Translations under genes and position numbers: made by a program | Shown here: positions 1 through 8,645 of the stretch, in pieces | How the letters are laid out: every line of letters begins with the position of its first letter | Numbering within the stretch: position 1 is the stretch's first letter | The notes under the pieces: model-generated | What the model was told of the DNA's origin: nothing | The model's input: only the letters and a program-made list of their open reading frames with translations | Databases searched by the model: none | NCBI RefSeq assembly: GCF_007002745.1 | Contig: NZ_SGNY01000007.1 | Span: forward strand, 1 to 64,000 | Source: Martinezella rhizogenes | GTDB taxonomy: Bacteria; Pseudomonadota; Alphaproteobacteria; Rhizobiales; Rhizobiaceae | DNA: 64,000 nt | Direction: 5' to 3'

Positions 1-60
1 CTTGATTTCTTTAGAACGAAAGTCGTCGTCGCCAGCAGCGCCGCCGCCCTCGTTCAGTGA
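1..60 (+). CDS. Possible 3' tail of a gene entering from the left
   Basis: Reading frame 1 is open from the window edge to a TGA at 58-60 and would give a short C-terminus ending in ALVQ. It is only 19 codons, so it could be chance. The opposite strand is also open here in a Gly/Asp-rich frame, but that frame has no start codon before an in-frame stop upstream. I cannot name a product. Confidence 0.25.
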   Translation, partial: LDFFRTKVVVASSAAALVQ

Positions 61-440
61 GCGGACTTATAAATCCATCACCTCAAACAAGTCAACAGCA
101 CAAATCGGAAATTTCAGAGAAATATTCCAATTAATTGATTTTCCTAAATAATTTCAATTTTCAGTGACGTTCCGCTGCAAAAGACGCCACATCGCTGCCG
201 GTTTTGCACAGGAGAACGGAGCCCGCGACATCAAGTCGAGCCCCGCGCCTTCTTTTGGCCCGGTTCCTCGCTAATTGCTTTGCCAACGAAGCGTTAATGC
301 GGGCATGCGTGCGCGTGTCCTTATGTAGGCTGTTGCGACATATCTTTCGATGCGTCGATCAATTTGACTCATGGCTTTGAAAGTTGCACACCTTCGCCTG
401 AAGTTTCTGGAGAGCGCATGACCGACGGGGCACAGCTGGT
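61..440. other. Gene-free leader region upstream of the M23 peptidase
   Basis: This stretch is A/T-rich from about 60 to 180 and turns G/C-rich after 180, as expected for promoter DNA of the rightward M23 peptidase gene. The only coding signal I see is the 8-codon frame at 418-444, listed separately. There is no RNA gene and no clear repeat. Confidence 0.4.
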
Positions 441-444
441 ATGA
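418..444 (+). CDS. Possible 8-codon leader ORF coupled to the M23 peptidase
   Basis: ATG at 418 follows a GGAG motif by four bases and opens an 8-codon frame (MTDGAQLV). Its TGA at 442-444 overlaps the peptidase ATG at 441-443. The peptidase start itself has no good ribosome binding site. Seen: the SD-like motif and the ATGA overlap. Inferred: ribosomes finishing the mini-ORF could restart on the peptidase gene. Conservation in relatives would decide this, since short frames of this kind also occur by chance. Confidence 0.35.
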   Translation: MTDGAQLV

Positions 445-2387
445 CTGCGGATCGCAATGTGATCCGGTCGCTAGGCACGGAACCGCCAATTCTGGCGGAA
501 GGGCGCCGTGCACCCGATCGTCGCGAAATTTCGCTGCGATGGCTCTCCGGTACATTTCTGACCGGCATCACTTCTTCCATATTGATGGGTGTGGCTCTGT
601 TTGCAGCTCTGGACGGTCGTCAGCAGCTCGCCATTCCCGCCGAAGCCTTCGCGAAGGCGGACATGGGTAACAATGCGACGGAAGCCGCGCGCCGCGGCAC
701 GCGCCTTATCGCCCCGAATATCGCGGCCCGGCCATCCGACCGGTCGATCATGGAAGTCTCGACTGTCATCAATGAAGGCGACAAGGAAGTGGTCCGCAAG
801 GTTCCCTTCTCTCACGTCAAAATTCCGCTGGCAGCGAATTATGCCAAGCAGGATGATTATCCCGCCTTCGATCCCTTAAACATTTTCGCGAGCAACGACG
901 ACAAGGACGCAGCCGCGCCTGCACCGAGCCGCACGGGAACGATCTACGGCTCCGAGGTTGAATCCGAAGTCAGCCTGAAGACTGTAGCCTTTCCGGTCCT
1001 GCACTCCAAATATGCCTTTGCCGGCTCCTTGAGCTTTGACGAGGTGGAGGAAGCGGTACGATCGAATGGCTCGATCCTGACGGATGGCAATGAGCAAGTT
1101 GCCGCGCTTTATTACATCGACCCGCGCCGCTTTGATAATGATGAAGGTGATGTCGATATCACGGCCGGCCTCGCCGCCCGTGTCGTTGAACAGAATATGT
1201 CGGTTTCAACCCCGCAATCGGCATCGGTGCCGGTCAAGGAATATGCCGACGACGTGATCCCTGCCCGCCAGACCGAGACCATCGAGGCTGCTTTGTTCGG
1301 CGCGGGTTACTCCAAGGTACAATCATCGGAAATCGCCGGGCTGCTGTCACCGCAACTCCAGTCGAACAATGTCGAAAGCGGTGATGTGCTGCGCGTCGGC
1401 ATTATTCAGGAAGACGAAAAAAGCGACATCGTGCGCGTCAGCCTTTATCGCAAGGGCCGTCACATGGTCACCATGGCCGTCGATGACCGCAAAAACTTCA
1501 TCAAGGCCAGCGAACCGCCGAAACTCGACGCTGTGGCGACCGCCTTCGACAGTACGCCGGCGCCTGCGGCTGGCCGCGACCTGCCCAGCGTCTATGACGG
1601 TGTCTACCGCGCGGCTCTCGCTTACGGCATGAACCAGAGCATGGTTTCCCAGCTTATCAAGCTTCTGGCCAGCAGCGTCGATTTTCAGGCGCAGCTCAAG
1701 CCGGCGGATACGCTGGAAGCATTCTTCTCCGTGGAAGACGCCGATGGCAAGGCCACCGACAAGTCGGAGCTGCTCTACGTCAACGCCAAGTTCGGCGACA
1801 ACGAGACGCGGTTTTACCGGTTCCAGAACCCTGAAGACAACAGTATCGATTATTTCGACGAGAACGGCAAAAGCATACGGCAGTTCCTGTTGCGTAACCC
1901 CGTTCCGAACGGCCGCATGACATCCGGTTTCGGCATGCGCCGTCACCCGGTTCTGAAATTCAGCCGCATGCATACCGGCACCGACTGGGCCGCCGCCCGC
2001 GGCACGCCGATCATCGCAACCGGTAACGGCACTGTCGAAAAGGCCGGCTGGGCCTCTGGTTACGGCAACCAGACCCTGCTGCGCCATGCCAATGGCTATG
2101 TCTCTTCCTATAATCACCAGAGCGCCATCGCCAAAGGTGTCACCGAAGGCGCCAAGGTCCGACAGGGTCAGGTCATCGGTTATGTCGGATCGACCGGCCT
2201 TTCGACCGGCGCCCACCTGCATTACGAACTGATCGTCAACGGCACGAAAGTCGATGCGATGAAAGTGCGCCTGCCGGGCGGCAAATCGCTTTCCGGTGAT
2301 GCGCTCGCACGTTTCTCCGATGAGAGAAAGCGCATCGACAACCTGCTCAACATCGAGGACAAACCAAATCAGGTGGCGAGCCGGTAA
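441..2387 (+). CDS. M23-family murein endopeptidase, membrane anchored
   Basis: A 648-residue LytM/M23 peptidase predicted to cut peptidoglycan cross-links in the periplasm. Residues 1-35 are polar, a hydrophobic segment at about 37-58 acts as anchor or uncleaved signal, and a long linker follows. The C-terminal M23 domain (about 485-615) keeps its zinc and catalytic residues: the HxGxD element (H511, D515) and the HLH element (H592, H594). The domain therefore looks active rather than a degenerate activator of the NlpD/EnvC kind. The region from about 285 to 440 resembles the LysM/OapA-like middle part common in alphaproteobacterial M23 proteins. The gene stands alone, ends at a strong bidirectional terminator and converges on clpB. 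Confidence 0.85.
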   Translation: MTADRNVIRSLGTEPPILAEGRRAPDRREISLRWLSGTFLTGITSSILMGVALFAALDGRQQLAIPAEAFAKADMGNNATEAARRGTRLIAPNIAARPSDRSIMEVSTVINEGDKEVVRKVPFSHVKIPLAANYAKQDDYPAFDPLNIFASNDDKDAAAPAPSRTGTIYGSEVESEVSLKTVAFPVLHSKYAFAGSLSFDEVEEAVRSNGSILTDGNEQVAALYYIDPRRFDNDEGDVDITAGLAARVVEQNMSVSTPQSASVPVKEYADDVIPARQTETIEAALFGAGYSKVQSSEIAGLLSPQLQSNNVESGDVLRVGIIQEDEKSDIVRVSLYRKGRHMVTMAVDDRKNFIKASEPPKLDAVATAFDSTPAPAAGRDLPSVYDGVYRAALAYGMNQSMVSQLIKLLASSVDFQAQLKPADTLEAFFSVEDADGKATDKSELLYVNAKFGDNETRFYRFQNPEDNSIDYFDENGKSIRQFLLRNPVPNGRMTSGFGMRRHPVLKFSRMHTGTDWAAARGTPIIATGNGTVEKAGWASGYGNQTLLRHANGYVSSYNHQSAIAKGVTEGAKVRQGQVIGYVGSTGLSTGAHLHYELIVNGTKVDAMKVRLPGGKSLSGDALARFSDERKRIDNLLNIEDKPNQVASR

Positions 2388-2426
2388 TCCGCCGGCATTT
2401 TGCGGTCCGAAAAGCAGATCAAATGA

Positions 2427-2456
2427 AAAGGGCTCCGTTTCCGGAGCCCTTTAGTT
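2427..2456. terminator. Bidirectional terminator between M23 gene and clpB
   Basis: An 11-bp perfect stem (2427-2437 with 2442-2452) and a 4-base loop, with an A-rich left flank and a T-rich right flank. It can stop transcription from both converging genes. Confidence 0.85.
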
Positions 2457-5081
2457 TTATGCCGCATCGGCCGTTTCGGTTTCGGCCTCGCCCTTCGGAG
2501 GCTTGACCTTGAACAGCAGCCGGTCCGTGCCGGACGTCACCTTGACCCGCGAACCATCGGGGATTTCCCCGCCGAGGATCATTTCGGCAAGCCTGTCCTG
2601 AACCGACTTCTGGATCACCCGCTTCAGCGGACGTGCGCCGTAAGCGGGATCATAGCCCTTGTTGGCGAGCCAGCTGCGGGCATCCTCATCCAGTTCGAGC
2701 GAGATCTTGCGATCACCCAGCAGCGAGACGAGCCGCTTCAACTGAATTTCCACGATCGCACCCATTTCATCACGCCGCAGGCGGTGGAACAGGATGATAT
2801 CGTCGATACGGTTGAGGAACTCCGGCCGGAAATGCGACCGGACCCGCTCCATCACCAGTTCACGAACCGAATCCACATCGTCATTGTCGCCCATCTGCGT
2901 CATGAATTCCGAACCGAGATTCGAGGTCATGATGATGATGGTGTTCTTGAAATCGACGGTGCGGCCCTGGCCATCCGTCAGGCGGCCATCATCCAGCACC
3001 TGCAACAGGACATTGAAGACGTCCGGATGCGCTTTCTCGATCTCGTCGAACAGCACGACCTGATAGGGCCGGCGGCGAACGGCTTCGGTCAGGGCACCAC
3101 CCTCTTCGTAACCGACATAACCGGGAGGCGCACCGATGAGCCGGGCAACGGAGTGTTTCTCCATATATTCCGACATATCGAGGCGAACCATCGCGGTTTC
3201 GTCGTCGAACAGGAAGCGGGCGAGCGACTTCGTCAGCTCGGTCTTGCCCACACCGGTCGGGCCAAGGAAGATGAACGAGCCGATCGGGCGGTTCGGATCC
3301 TGAAGGCCGGCACGCGAACGGCGAACCGCCTTGGAAACTGCCTGAACGGCCTCGCCCTGCCCGACAACGGACTTGGCAAGCTCGTCTTCCATGCGCAGCA
3401 GCTTTTCGCGCTGACCTTCCAGCATCTTGTCGACGGGAATGCCGGTCCAGCGGGAAACGACATGGGCAATATTGTCCGGTGTCACCACCTCCTGAACCAT
3501 CGAGCCGGCACCGCTGCTGTCACGCGCTTCCGCCGCAGCCAGTTCCTTTTCAAGGCCCGGAATAATGCCATAGGTCAACTCGCCGGCGCGCTGGAACTGG
3601 CCGTTGCGCTGGGCAATTGCCAGTTCGTTGCGGGCTTCGTCCAGCCGCTTTTTCAAATCGGCGGCATGGCCGAGCTTCTGCTTTTCCGCCTGCCAGCGTG
3701 CCGTCAGCGCATCTGCCTTTTCTTCCGTATCGGCCAACTCGTCTTCAAGCTTTTTAAGGCGATCGACGGAGGACTGGTCCGTCTCCTGCTTCAAGGCTTC
3801 GCGCTCGATCTTGAGCTGGATGATACGACGATCCAGTTCGTCCAGTTCTTCCGGCTTGGAATCCACCTGCATGCGAAGACGCGAAGCGGCCTCGTCCATC
3901 AGATCGATTGCCTTGTCGGGCAGGAACCGGTCGGTAATATAGCGGTTGGAAAGCGTTGCAGCCGCAACCAGGGCCGAATCCGAGATGCGGACCTTGTGAT
4001 GCTGTTCGTATTTTTCCTTCAGACCACGCAGGATCGAGATCGTGTCTTCCACGGTCGGTTCATCCACCAGCACGGGCTGGAAACGGCGGGCAAGGGCCGG
4101 GTCCTTTTCCACGTGCTTGCGATATTCATCAAGCGTGGTGGCGCCAACGCAGTGCAGTTCACCACGGGCAAGCGCGGGCTTCAGCAGGTTGGACGCATCC
4201 ATCGCGCCATCGGCCTTGCCGGCACCGACCAGCGTGTGCATCTCATCGATGAACAGGATGATGCCACCATTTTCGGCCTGCACCTCATTGAGTACGGCCT
4301 TCAGGCGCTCCTCGAATTCACCGCGATATTTCGCACCGGCGATCAGCGCGCCCATATCGAGCGCCATCAGCTTCTTGTCCTTGAGGCTTTCCGGCACGTC
4401 ACCATTGACGATGCGCAGCGCAAGCCCTTCGGCAATTGCCGTTTTACCGACGCCCGGTTCACCGATCAGCACGGGGTTGTTCTTGGTGCGGCGCGAAAGG
4501 ACCTGAATGGTACGGCGAATTTCGTCGTCGCGGCCGATGACAGGGTCGAGTTTACCCTCGCGGGCTTCCTCCGTCAGATCGCGCGCGTATTTCTTCAACG
4601 CGTCAAAACCCTGTTCGGCATTGGCGCTATCGGCCGTGCGGCCCTTGCGGATGTCGTTGATGACCTGGTTGAGAGCCTGCGCCGTTGCGCCTGCCTTTTT
4701 CAGCGAAGCCGAAGTGGAAGCAGAGCTTTCAATCGCCAACGCCTGCAAAAGGCGCTCGACGGTAACGAAGCTGTCGCCTGCCTTCTTTGCAAGATCTTCA
4801 GCAGTCGAAAACACCTTGGCAAGCGGCGCCGTCAGCGAAAGGCCGCCATTGCCGCCGGAAACCTTGGGCAATTTCGCCAACGCGGCATCATTGGCAAGAC
4901 GCGCTTCTTTCGCGTCGCCACCAGCCCGCTCGATCAGCGATGCCGCCATGCCCTGCTCGTCATCGAGCAAAACCTTGAGAACATGTTCCGCAGAAAACTG
5001 CTGATGATTTTCGGCAAGCGCAAAGGTCTGTGCCGATTGCAGAAAACCGCGAACGCGTTCGGAGTATTTTTCAATATTCAT
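2457..5081 (-). CDS. clpB: ClpB disaggregase (Hsp100)
   Basis: An 874-residue AAA+ chaperone that works with DnaK to dissolve aggregated proteins in the cytoplasm. In order: Clp N domain (1-145), first AAA+ module with Walker A GEPGVGKT at 207-214, the coiled-coil M domain (about 405-530), second AAA+ module with GPTGVGKT at 607-614, and the C-terminal D2 small domain. Length matches E. coli ClpB. The open frame continues to 5159, but the start at 5081 is preferred: it gives the conserved [12 protein letters not shown] terminus and sits behind a GGAGG site. A heat-shock promoter would be expected, but I found only a poor CTTG match near 5157 and do not call it. Confidence 0.96.
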   Translation of the reverse strand: MNIEKYSERVRGFLQSAQTFALAENHQQFSAEHVLKVLLDDEQGMAASLIERAGGDAKEARLANDAALAKLPKVSGGNGGLSLTAPLAKVFSTAEDLAKKAGDSFVTVERLLQALAIESSASTSASLKKAGATAQALNQVINDIRKGRTADSANAEQGFDALKKYARDLTEEAREGKLDPVIGRDDEIRRTIQVLSRRTKNNPVLIGEPGVGKTAIAEGLALRIVNGDVPESLKDKKLMALDMGALIAGAKYRGEFEERLKAVLNEVQAENGGIILFIDEMHTLVGAGKADGAMDASNLLKPALARGELHCVGATTLDEYRKHVEKDPALARRFQPVLVDEPTVEDTISILRGLKEKYEQHHKVRISDSALVAAATLSNRYITDRFLPDKAIDLMDEAASRLRMQVDSKPEELDELDRRIIQLKIEREALKQETDQSSVDRLKKLEDELADTEEKADALTARWQAEKQKLGHAADLKKRLDEARNELAIAQRNGQFQRAGELTYGIIPGLEKELAAAEARDSSGAGSMVQEVVTPDNIAHVVSRWTGIPVDKMLEGQREKLLRMEDELAKSVVGQGEAVQAVSKAVRRSRAGLQDPNRPIGSFIFLGPTGVGKTELTKSLARFLFDDETAMVRLDMSEYMEKHSVARLIGAPPGYVGYEEGGALTEAVRRRPYQVVLFDEIEKAHPDVFNVLLQVLDDGRLTDGQGRTVDFKNTIIIMTSNLGSEFMTQMGDNDDVDSVRELVMERVRSHFRPEFLNRIDDIILFHRLRRDEMGAIVEIQLKRLVSLLGDRKISLELDEDARSWLANKGYDPAYGARPLKRVIQKSVQDRLAEMILGGEIPDGSRVKVTSGTDRLLFKVKPPKGEAETETADAA

Positions 5082-5473
5082 AGTCGAACCTCCATTGACC
5101 GGCCCGCCCGCTTTCGGCACGGCTCCGGGTGTTAGGGTTGAGGCTCCCTCAAAAGGCAAGCCCCGCTACGACAGCCGTGTTTAAAGGATTTCACGATCGC
5201 CGCCTCTCGAATGACGGTTGCCGGCGAATGCGGCTTGCGTCCTTCCTGCACGAATATGGGAGGCATTTTCATCGGTTTAAAGGGGCGCAAAACCGCCATT
5301 CGGGAAATTTTCGCCTGTTTTGACAGACGTCAGTTTGCCGGCGCGCAACCACCCTCTTTGCCTGCCAACGGCTCCTGCCATCTGAACCCTAAAAACAAAA
5401 AACTCCGGCAAGCCGGAGTTTTTCAATTGCGTGGTTGGCCGCGTGTTTGACGCGGCCTGCCTGAAATCCCTGC
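5082..5473. other. Intergenic region between clpB and the DUF4167 gene
   Basis: This holds the clpB upstream region (about 5082-5300) and the terminator of the DUF4167 gene at 5397-5423. Short frames in this stretch have no ribosome binding site and no recognisable product. Nothing else is visible. Confidence 0.5.
5397..5424 (-). terminator. Terminator of the DUF4167 gene
   Basis: A stem built on CTCCGGC/GCCGGAG with A5 and T5 flanks and a 2-base loop, placed 50 bases past the DUF4167 stop codon. On the minus strand it is followed by a long T-rich run. Confidence 0.85.
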
Positions 5474-6277
5474 TTATTCAGCAGCGTTTTCAAGAGTGGC
5501 CGGTGTTGCGTCTTCACCGGCGGGCGCGTCTTCACCTTCAGCACCTTCCGCCGCCGCGGCACGGCGCGGACGACGCGGGCGCGGGGTCGTGGCACGGCGG
5601 GTCTTTGGCGCACGTTCGGTTGCGGGTGCTTCCGCCTGCTGCTGCTCTTCCTCGACGGCCACTTCCATGGGCGTACCTTCGATGACGGGCTGCGGTGCCT
5701 GGCTGGCGTCATAAACCGGTGGCTGCTGCTCGGCCGAGACCTGCGGCTGGCGCGGCTGACGTTCCTGCCGTTCACGACGGTCGGGACGTTCGCGACGTTC
5801 CTGGCGTGGCTCGCTCCGCTCAGTGCGCTCCTGGCGCTCCGGCTGCTGGACGCGCTCTACCTGTTCGGAATGCTGCTGCGATGCAACGACGCCGTCGTCG
5901 CCATCGTTTCCATCCATATCGTCGGCATCCGTCTCGGCGGAATTATATTCACCGCGATCGTCGCGCTGGAAACGTTCCTGCATCTGGGCCTGAGCCGTGG
6001 CAATGATGCGGTTGTAGTGCTCAGCGTGTTGCAGATAGTTTTCCGCAATCACACGGTCGCCGGAACTCTGCGCGTCCCGGGCAAGGGCAGCGTATTTTTC
6101 CGCTATGTGCTGGGCTGTACCACGAATCTTAACATCGGGGCCGGAACTGTCATAAGTCCTGGTGAGCGGATTGCCGCCCTTGCGGTTGAAGTTGTTATTA
6201 CCGCCACCATTGTTATTGTTGTTATTATTGTTGCTTCCACGCCCCCGGCCGCGCTTGTTTTGCTGTCCTGGCCTCAT
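5474..6277 (-). CDS. DUF4167 protein with Arg/Gly and poly-Asn N-terminus
   Basis: A 267-residue protein of a conserved alphaproteobacterial family of unknown function. The N-terminus reads MRPGQQNKRGRGRG, then runs of Asn and Gly, then the conserved part with NPLTRTYDSSGPDVKIRGTAQHIAEKY and AENYLQHAEHYNRI (about residues 35-95). The rest is low complexity: long Glu/Arg/Gln repeats, then an Ala/Arg-rich, partly acidic tail. The Arg/Gly-rich start suggests nucleic-acid or ribosome contact, and the composition suggests a largely disordered protein; both are inferences. The start at 6277 has AGGTGAG upstream; a start at 6325 would add 16 residues. It lies downstream of prmC on the same strand but 394 bases away. 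Confidence 0.8.
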   Translation of the reverse strand: MRPGQQNKRGRGRGSNNNNNNNNGGGNNNFNRKGGNPLTRTYDSSGPDVKIRGTAQHIAEKYAALARDAQSSGDRVIAENYLQHAEHYNRIIATAQAQMQERFQRDDRGEYNSAETDADDMDGNDGDDGVVASQQHSEQVERVQQPERQERTERSEPRQERRERPDRRERQERQPRQPQVSAEQQPPVYDASQAPQPVIEGTPMEVAVEEEQQQAEAPATERAPKTRRATTPRPRRPRRAAAAEGAEGEDAPAGEDATPATLENAAE

Positions 6278-6671
6278 CAATTGCTCACCTGAATTCTGTT
6301 TTGCTGACAATCTGGTTATTTTCATGCAATTCCGGACGGAAAACCGCTGGAAATTTTTCCTGAAATTGTTCCGTCACGCGTCCTGCCGAAGATAACCCCG
6401 GACAAGACCTCGCGTGTGACGACCGGTCGCGCAAATGCTGCACCGAGCCGCCTGCGAACAAAGTTTACTGATTCACATGCCGGAAACGCCCAGCCTTTCA
6501 GGGCTCTCAAAAGAACCCGCTTCGGGACTGACCCATACCCTGACGAATCTGCGTTCGTCCTCAGCCACCCTGCATGTGGCCGCAAACTATCCCGCTTCCT
6601 GCGGAAATCCAAGCCTTTTCTTTTGCTGTGCAAAATATCTCTGCAAAAATCCGCCGCCATATCGCGAAGAA
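6278..6671. other. Intergenic region between prmC and the DUF4167 gene
   Basis: Only overlapping short frames without ribosome binding sites are present. The A/T-rich part at 6290-6370 is the likely promoter region of the DUF4167 gene. I see no clear terminator after prmC and no RNA gene. Confidence 0.4.
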
Positions 6672-7538
6672 CTATCTCCGGAAGATCAAAACTCTGTCGT
6701 TGCCGCCATAATCCTTCACGGCCTCCACAAGAGAGAAACCGTTAGAAGCAAATATCGTGGAAACATCAAGCCTTTGATCGAAACCGATCTCCACACCAAC
6801 GATCCCGTTTTCCACAAGAAAGCGGCCTGCGTCGGCAGCAATAAGGCGGTACGGTGCAAGGCCGTCCTGACCTCCGTCCAGCGCCGCCATCGGATCATGA
6901 TGACGAACCTCTCGGTCGAGCGTTGTAACGATATCGCTTCTTATATAAGGCGGATTCGACACAATTATGTCAAAGCGGCCGGAGATTTTTTCGAACCAGT
7001 CGCTCTGCATGATCTCAAAACGCGTTTCGAGCCCGTTTCTGGATGCGTTTTTCGCAGCCGTCTCCAAGGCACCAGTGGAAATATCGCTGCCGATACCCGT
7101 CGCGTCAGGGCATTCCTTCAAAAGCGCCAGACAGATCGCCCCCGTGCCCGTGCCCAGATCCAGAATGCGGGCGCTGCCCTTGTGGGAAACCGCCTCCTTT
7201 AACGCCGGCAACAGCGTATCAACCAGAACCTCCGTGTCCGGACGGGGTTCGAGCGTATCCTTCGACAGCAGAAGATCGAGGCCGTGAAATTCCCGGTGAC
7301 CGAGGATGCGGTGGACGGGTTCTCCCCCGGCCCGCCTTTCGATCATGGAAGCGATGCGGGCCTGTTCTTCCTGCGTAAGGGGCCGATCCGGCTTCATTAC
7401 GAAATCGGTCAGTGAAAAGGCAATAACCTCACCGATCAGCAGGCGCGCATCGAGAAGCGGATCGGCAACACCGGCCGCCTGCAGCCGTTTGCGGGCAGCG
7501 GCAAGTTCGGTCGAAACGGTCCCCTCAGCGCCGCTCAA
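6672..7538 (-). CDS. prmC: Release factor glutamine methyltransferase PrmC
   Basis: A 288-residue SAM-dependent enzyme that N5-methylates the GGQ glutamine of RF1 and RF2. The N-terminal helical domain (1-90) is followed by the Rossmann methyltransferase domain with the SAM loop [11 protein letters not shown] and the diagnostic NPPY at 195-198. Length is normal. The start is a TTG at 7536-7538 that overlaps the prfA TGA (TTGA), with no separate SD, so translation is probably coupled to prfA. This fits its job: its substrate is encoded immediately upstream. No nearby ATG gives a better start. Confidence 0.94.
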   Translation of the reverse strand: MSGAEGTVSTELAAARKRLQAAGVADPLLDARLLIGEVIAFSLTDFVMKPDRPLTQEEQARIASMIERRAGGEPVHRILGHREFHGLDLLLSKDTLEPRPDTEVLVDTLLPALKEAVSHKGSARILDLGTGTGAICLALLKECPDATGIGSDISTGALETAAKNASRNGLETRFEIMQSDWFEKISGRFDIIVSNPPYIRSDIVTTLDREVRHHDPMAALDGGQDGLAPYRLIAADAGRFLVENGIVGVEIGFDQRLDVSTIFASNGFSLVEAVKDYGGNDRVLIFRR

Positions 7539-8617
7539 AGCTGCTGTTCGCCAAGCAGTGCCAGCTGGCCGGCCTGATAATCGGCGATCAACGCATCCAC
7601 GAGCTCATCAATCTCACCTTCGATCATTCTGTCGAGTTTATAGAGGGTGAGGTTGATGCGGTGATCGGTGACCCGCCCCTGCGGGAAGTTATAGGTGCGG
7701 ATGCGCTCTGACCGGTCACCCGAACCGACCTGGCTTTTGCGGTCCGCCGAGCGTTCACTATCCACCTTCTGCCGCTCGATATCGTAAAGACGCGAACGCA
7801 GAACCTGCATGGCCTTGGCGCGGTTCTGGTGCTGGGATTTCTCCGAACTGGTGACGATCAATCCCGTCGGAAGATGGGTGATACGAACGGCAGAGTCGGT
7901 GGTATTGACGTGCTGACCGCCGGCGCCCGAGGCGCGCATCGTATCGATGCGAATATCTTCCGGGCGGATTTCGACGTCGATGTCCTCCGCTTCCGGCAGC
8001 ACCGCGACGGTGGCAGCGGAGGTGTGAATACGGCCGCTCGCTTCCGTTTCCGGTACCCGCTGCACGCGATGCACACCGGATTCGAACTTCAGCTTGGAGA
8101 ACACCCCTCGCCCGCGGATCGTGGCGATGATTTCCTTATAACCGCCCGCTTCACCTTCGCTGGCGGAAAGGACTTCGACTTTCCAGCCCTTGGTCGATGC
8201 GAAGCGCTCATACATGCGGAACAGATCGCCGGCAAACAGCGCCGCTTCGGAGCCGCCTGTGCCGGCACGGATTTCAAGGATCGCGCTTTTTTCATCCGCC
8301 GCATCCTTGGGAAGCAGCAGGACCTGCATGTCCTTCTCTAGCTCACCGATGCAGGCTTCGACCTCCGGCAGCTCCATTTCCGCCAGATCGCGCATGTCCC
8401 TGTCGGTCGTCCTGTCGGCGAGCAGCGCCTGGAGATCGGCAGCCTCGGCAATCGCCTTTTCGTAATCGCGGATCTTGTTCACGACCGGCTGCAGTTCGGA
8501 ATATTCCGAAGCCAGCTTCACATAAACATCTGCCGCCGGGCCAGCCGACATCCGCGCTTCGATCTCTCCGAAACGCCTTTCCAACTCGCGCATTTTTTCG
8601 ACGGGAAGCTTCGCCAC
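7535..8617 (-). CDS. prfA: Peptide chain release factor 1
   Basis: A 360-residue RF1 that recognises UAA and UAG and releases the finished peptide. The GGQ motif lies at 233-235, the same position as in E. coli RF1, and the codon-recognition domain precedes it. The start is a GTG at 8615-8617 with GGAG six bases upstream. An internal ATG nine codons in is an alternative. The gene overlaps prmC by four bases and begins 28 bases after ptsP, so ptsP-prfA-prmC are probably one transcript. Confidence 0.96.
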   Translation of the reverse strand: MAKLPVEKMRELERRFGEIEARMSAGPAADVYVKLASEYSELQPVVNKIRDYEKAIAEAADLQALLADRTTDRDMRDLAEMELPEVEACIGELEKDMQVLLLPKDAADEKSAILEIRAGTGGSEAALFAGDLFRMYERFASTKGWKVEVLSASEGEAGGYKEIIATIRGRGVFSKLKFESGVHRVQRVPETEASGRIHTSAATVAVLPEAEDIDVEIRPEDIRIDTMRASGAGGQHVNTTDSAVRITHLPTGLIVTSSEKSQHQNRAKAMQVLRSRLYDIERQKVDSERSADRKSQVGSGDRSERIRTYNFPQGRVTDHRINLTLYKLDRMIEGEIDELVDALIADYQAGQLALLGEQQL

Positions 8618-8645
8618 CAGTCACTCCGATAATGAAATAAGTCTT

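Noticed and set aside
2784-5135. 783-codon open frame on the plus strand
   Set aside because: It lies opposite clpB, has no recognisable domains and reflects the lack of antisense stops in G+C-rich coding DNA.
5082-5165. Heat-shock (sigma-32) promoter for clpB
   Set aside because: A CTTG box exists near 5157 on the minus strand, but the spacing and the -10 region (CCTAAC) fit the alphaproteobacterial consensus poorly.
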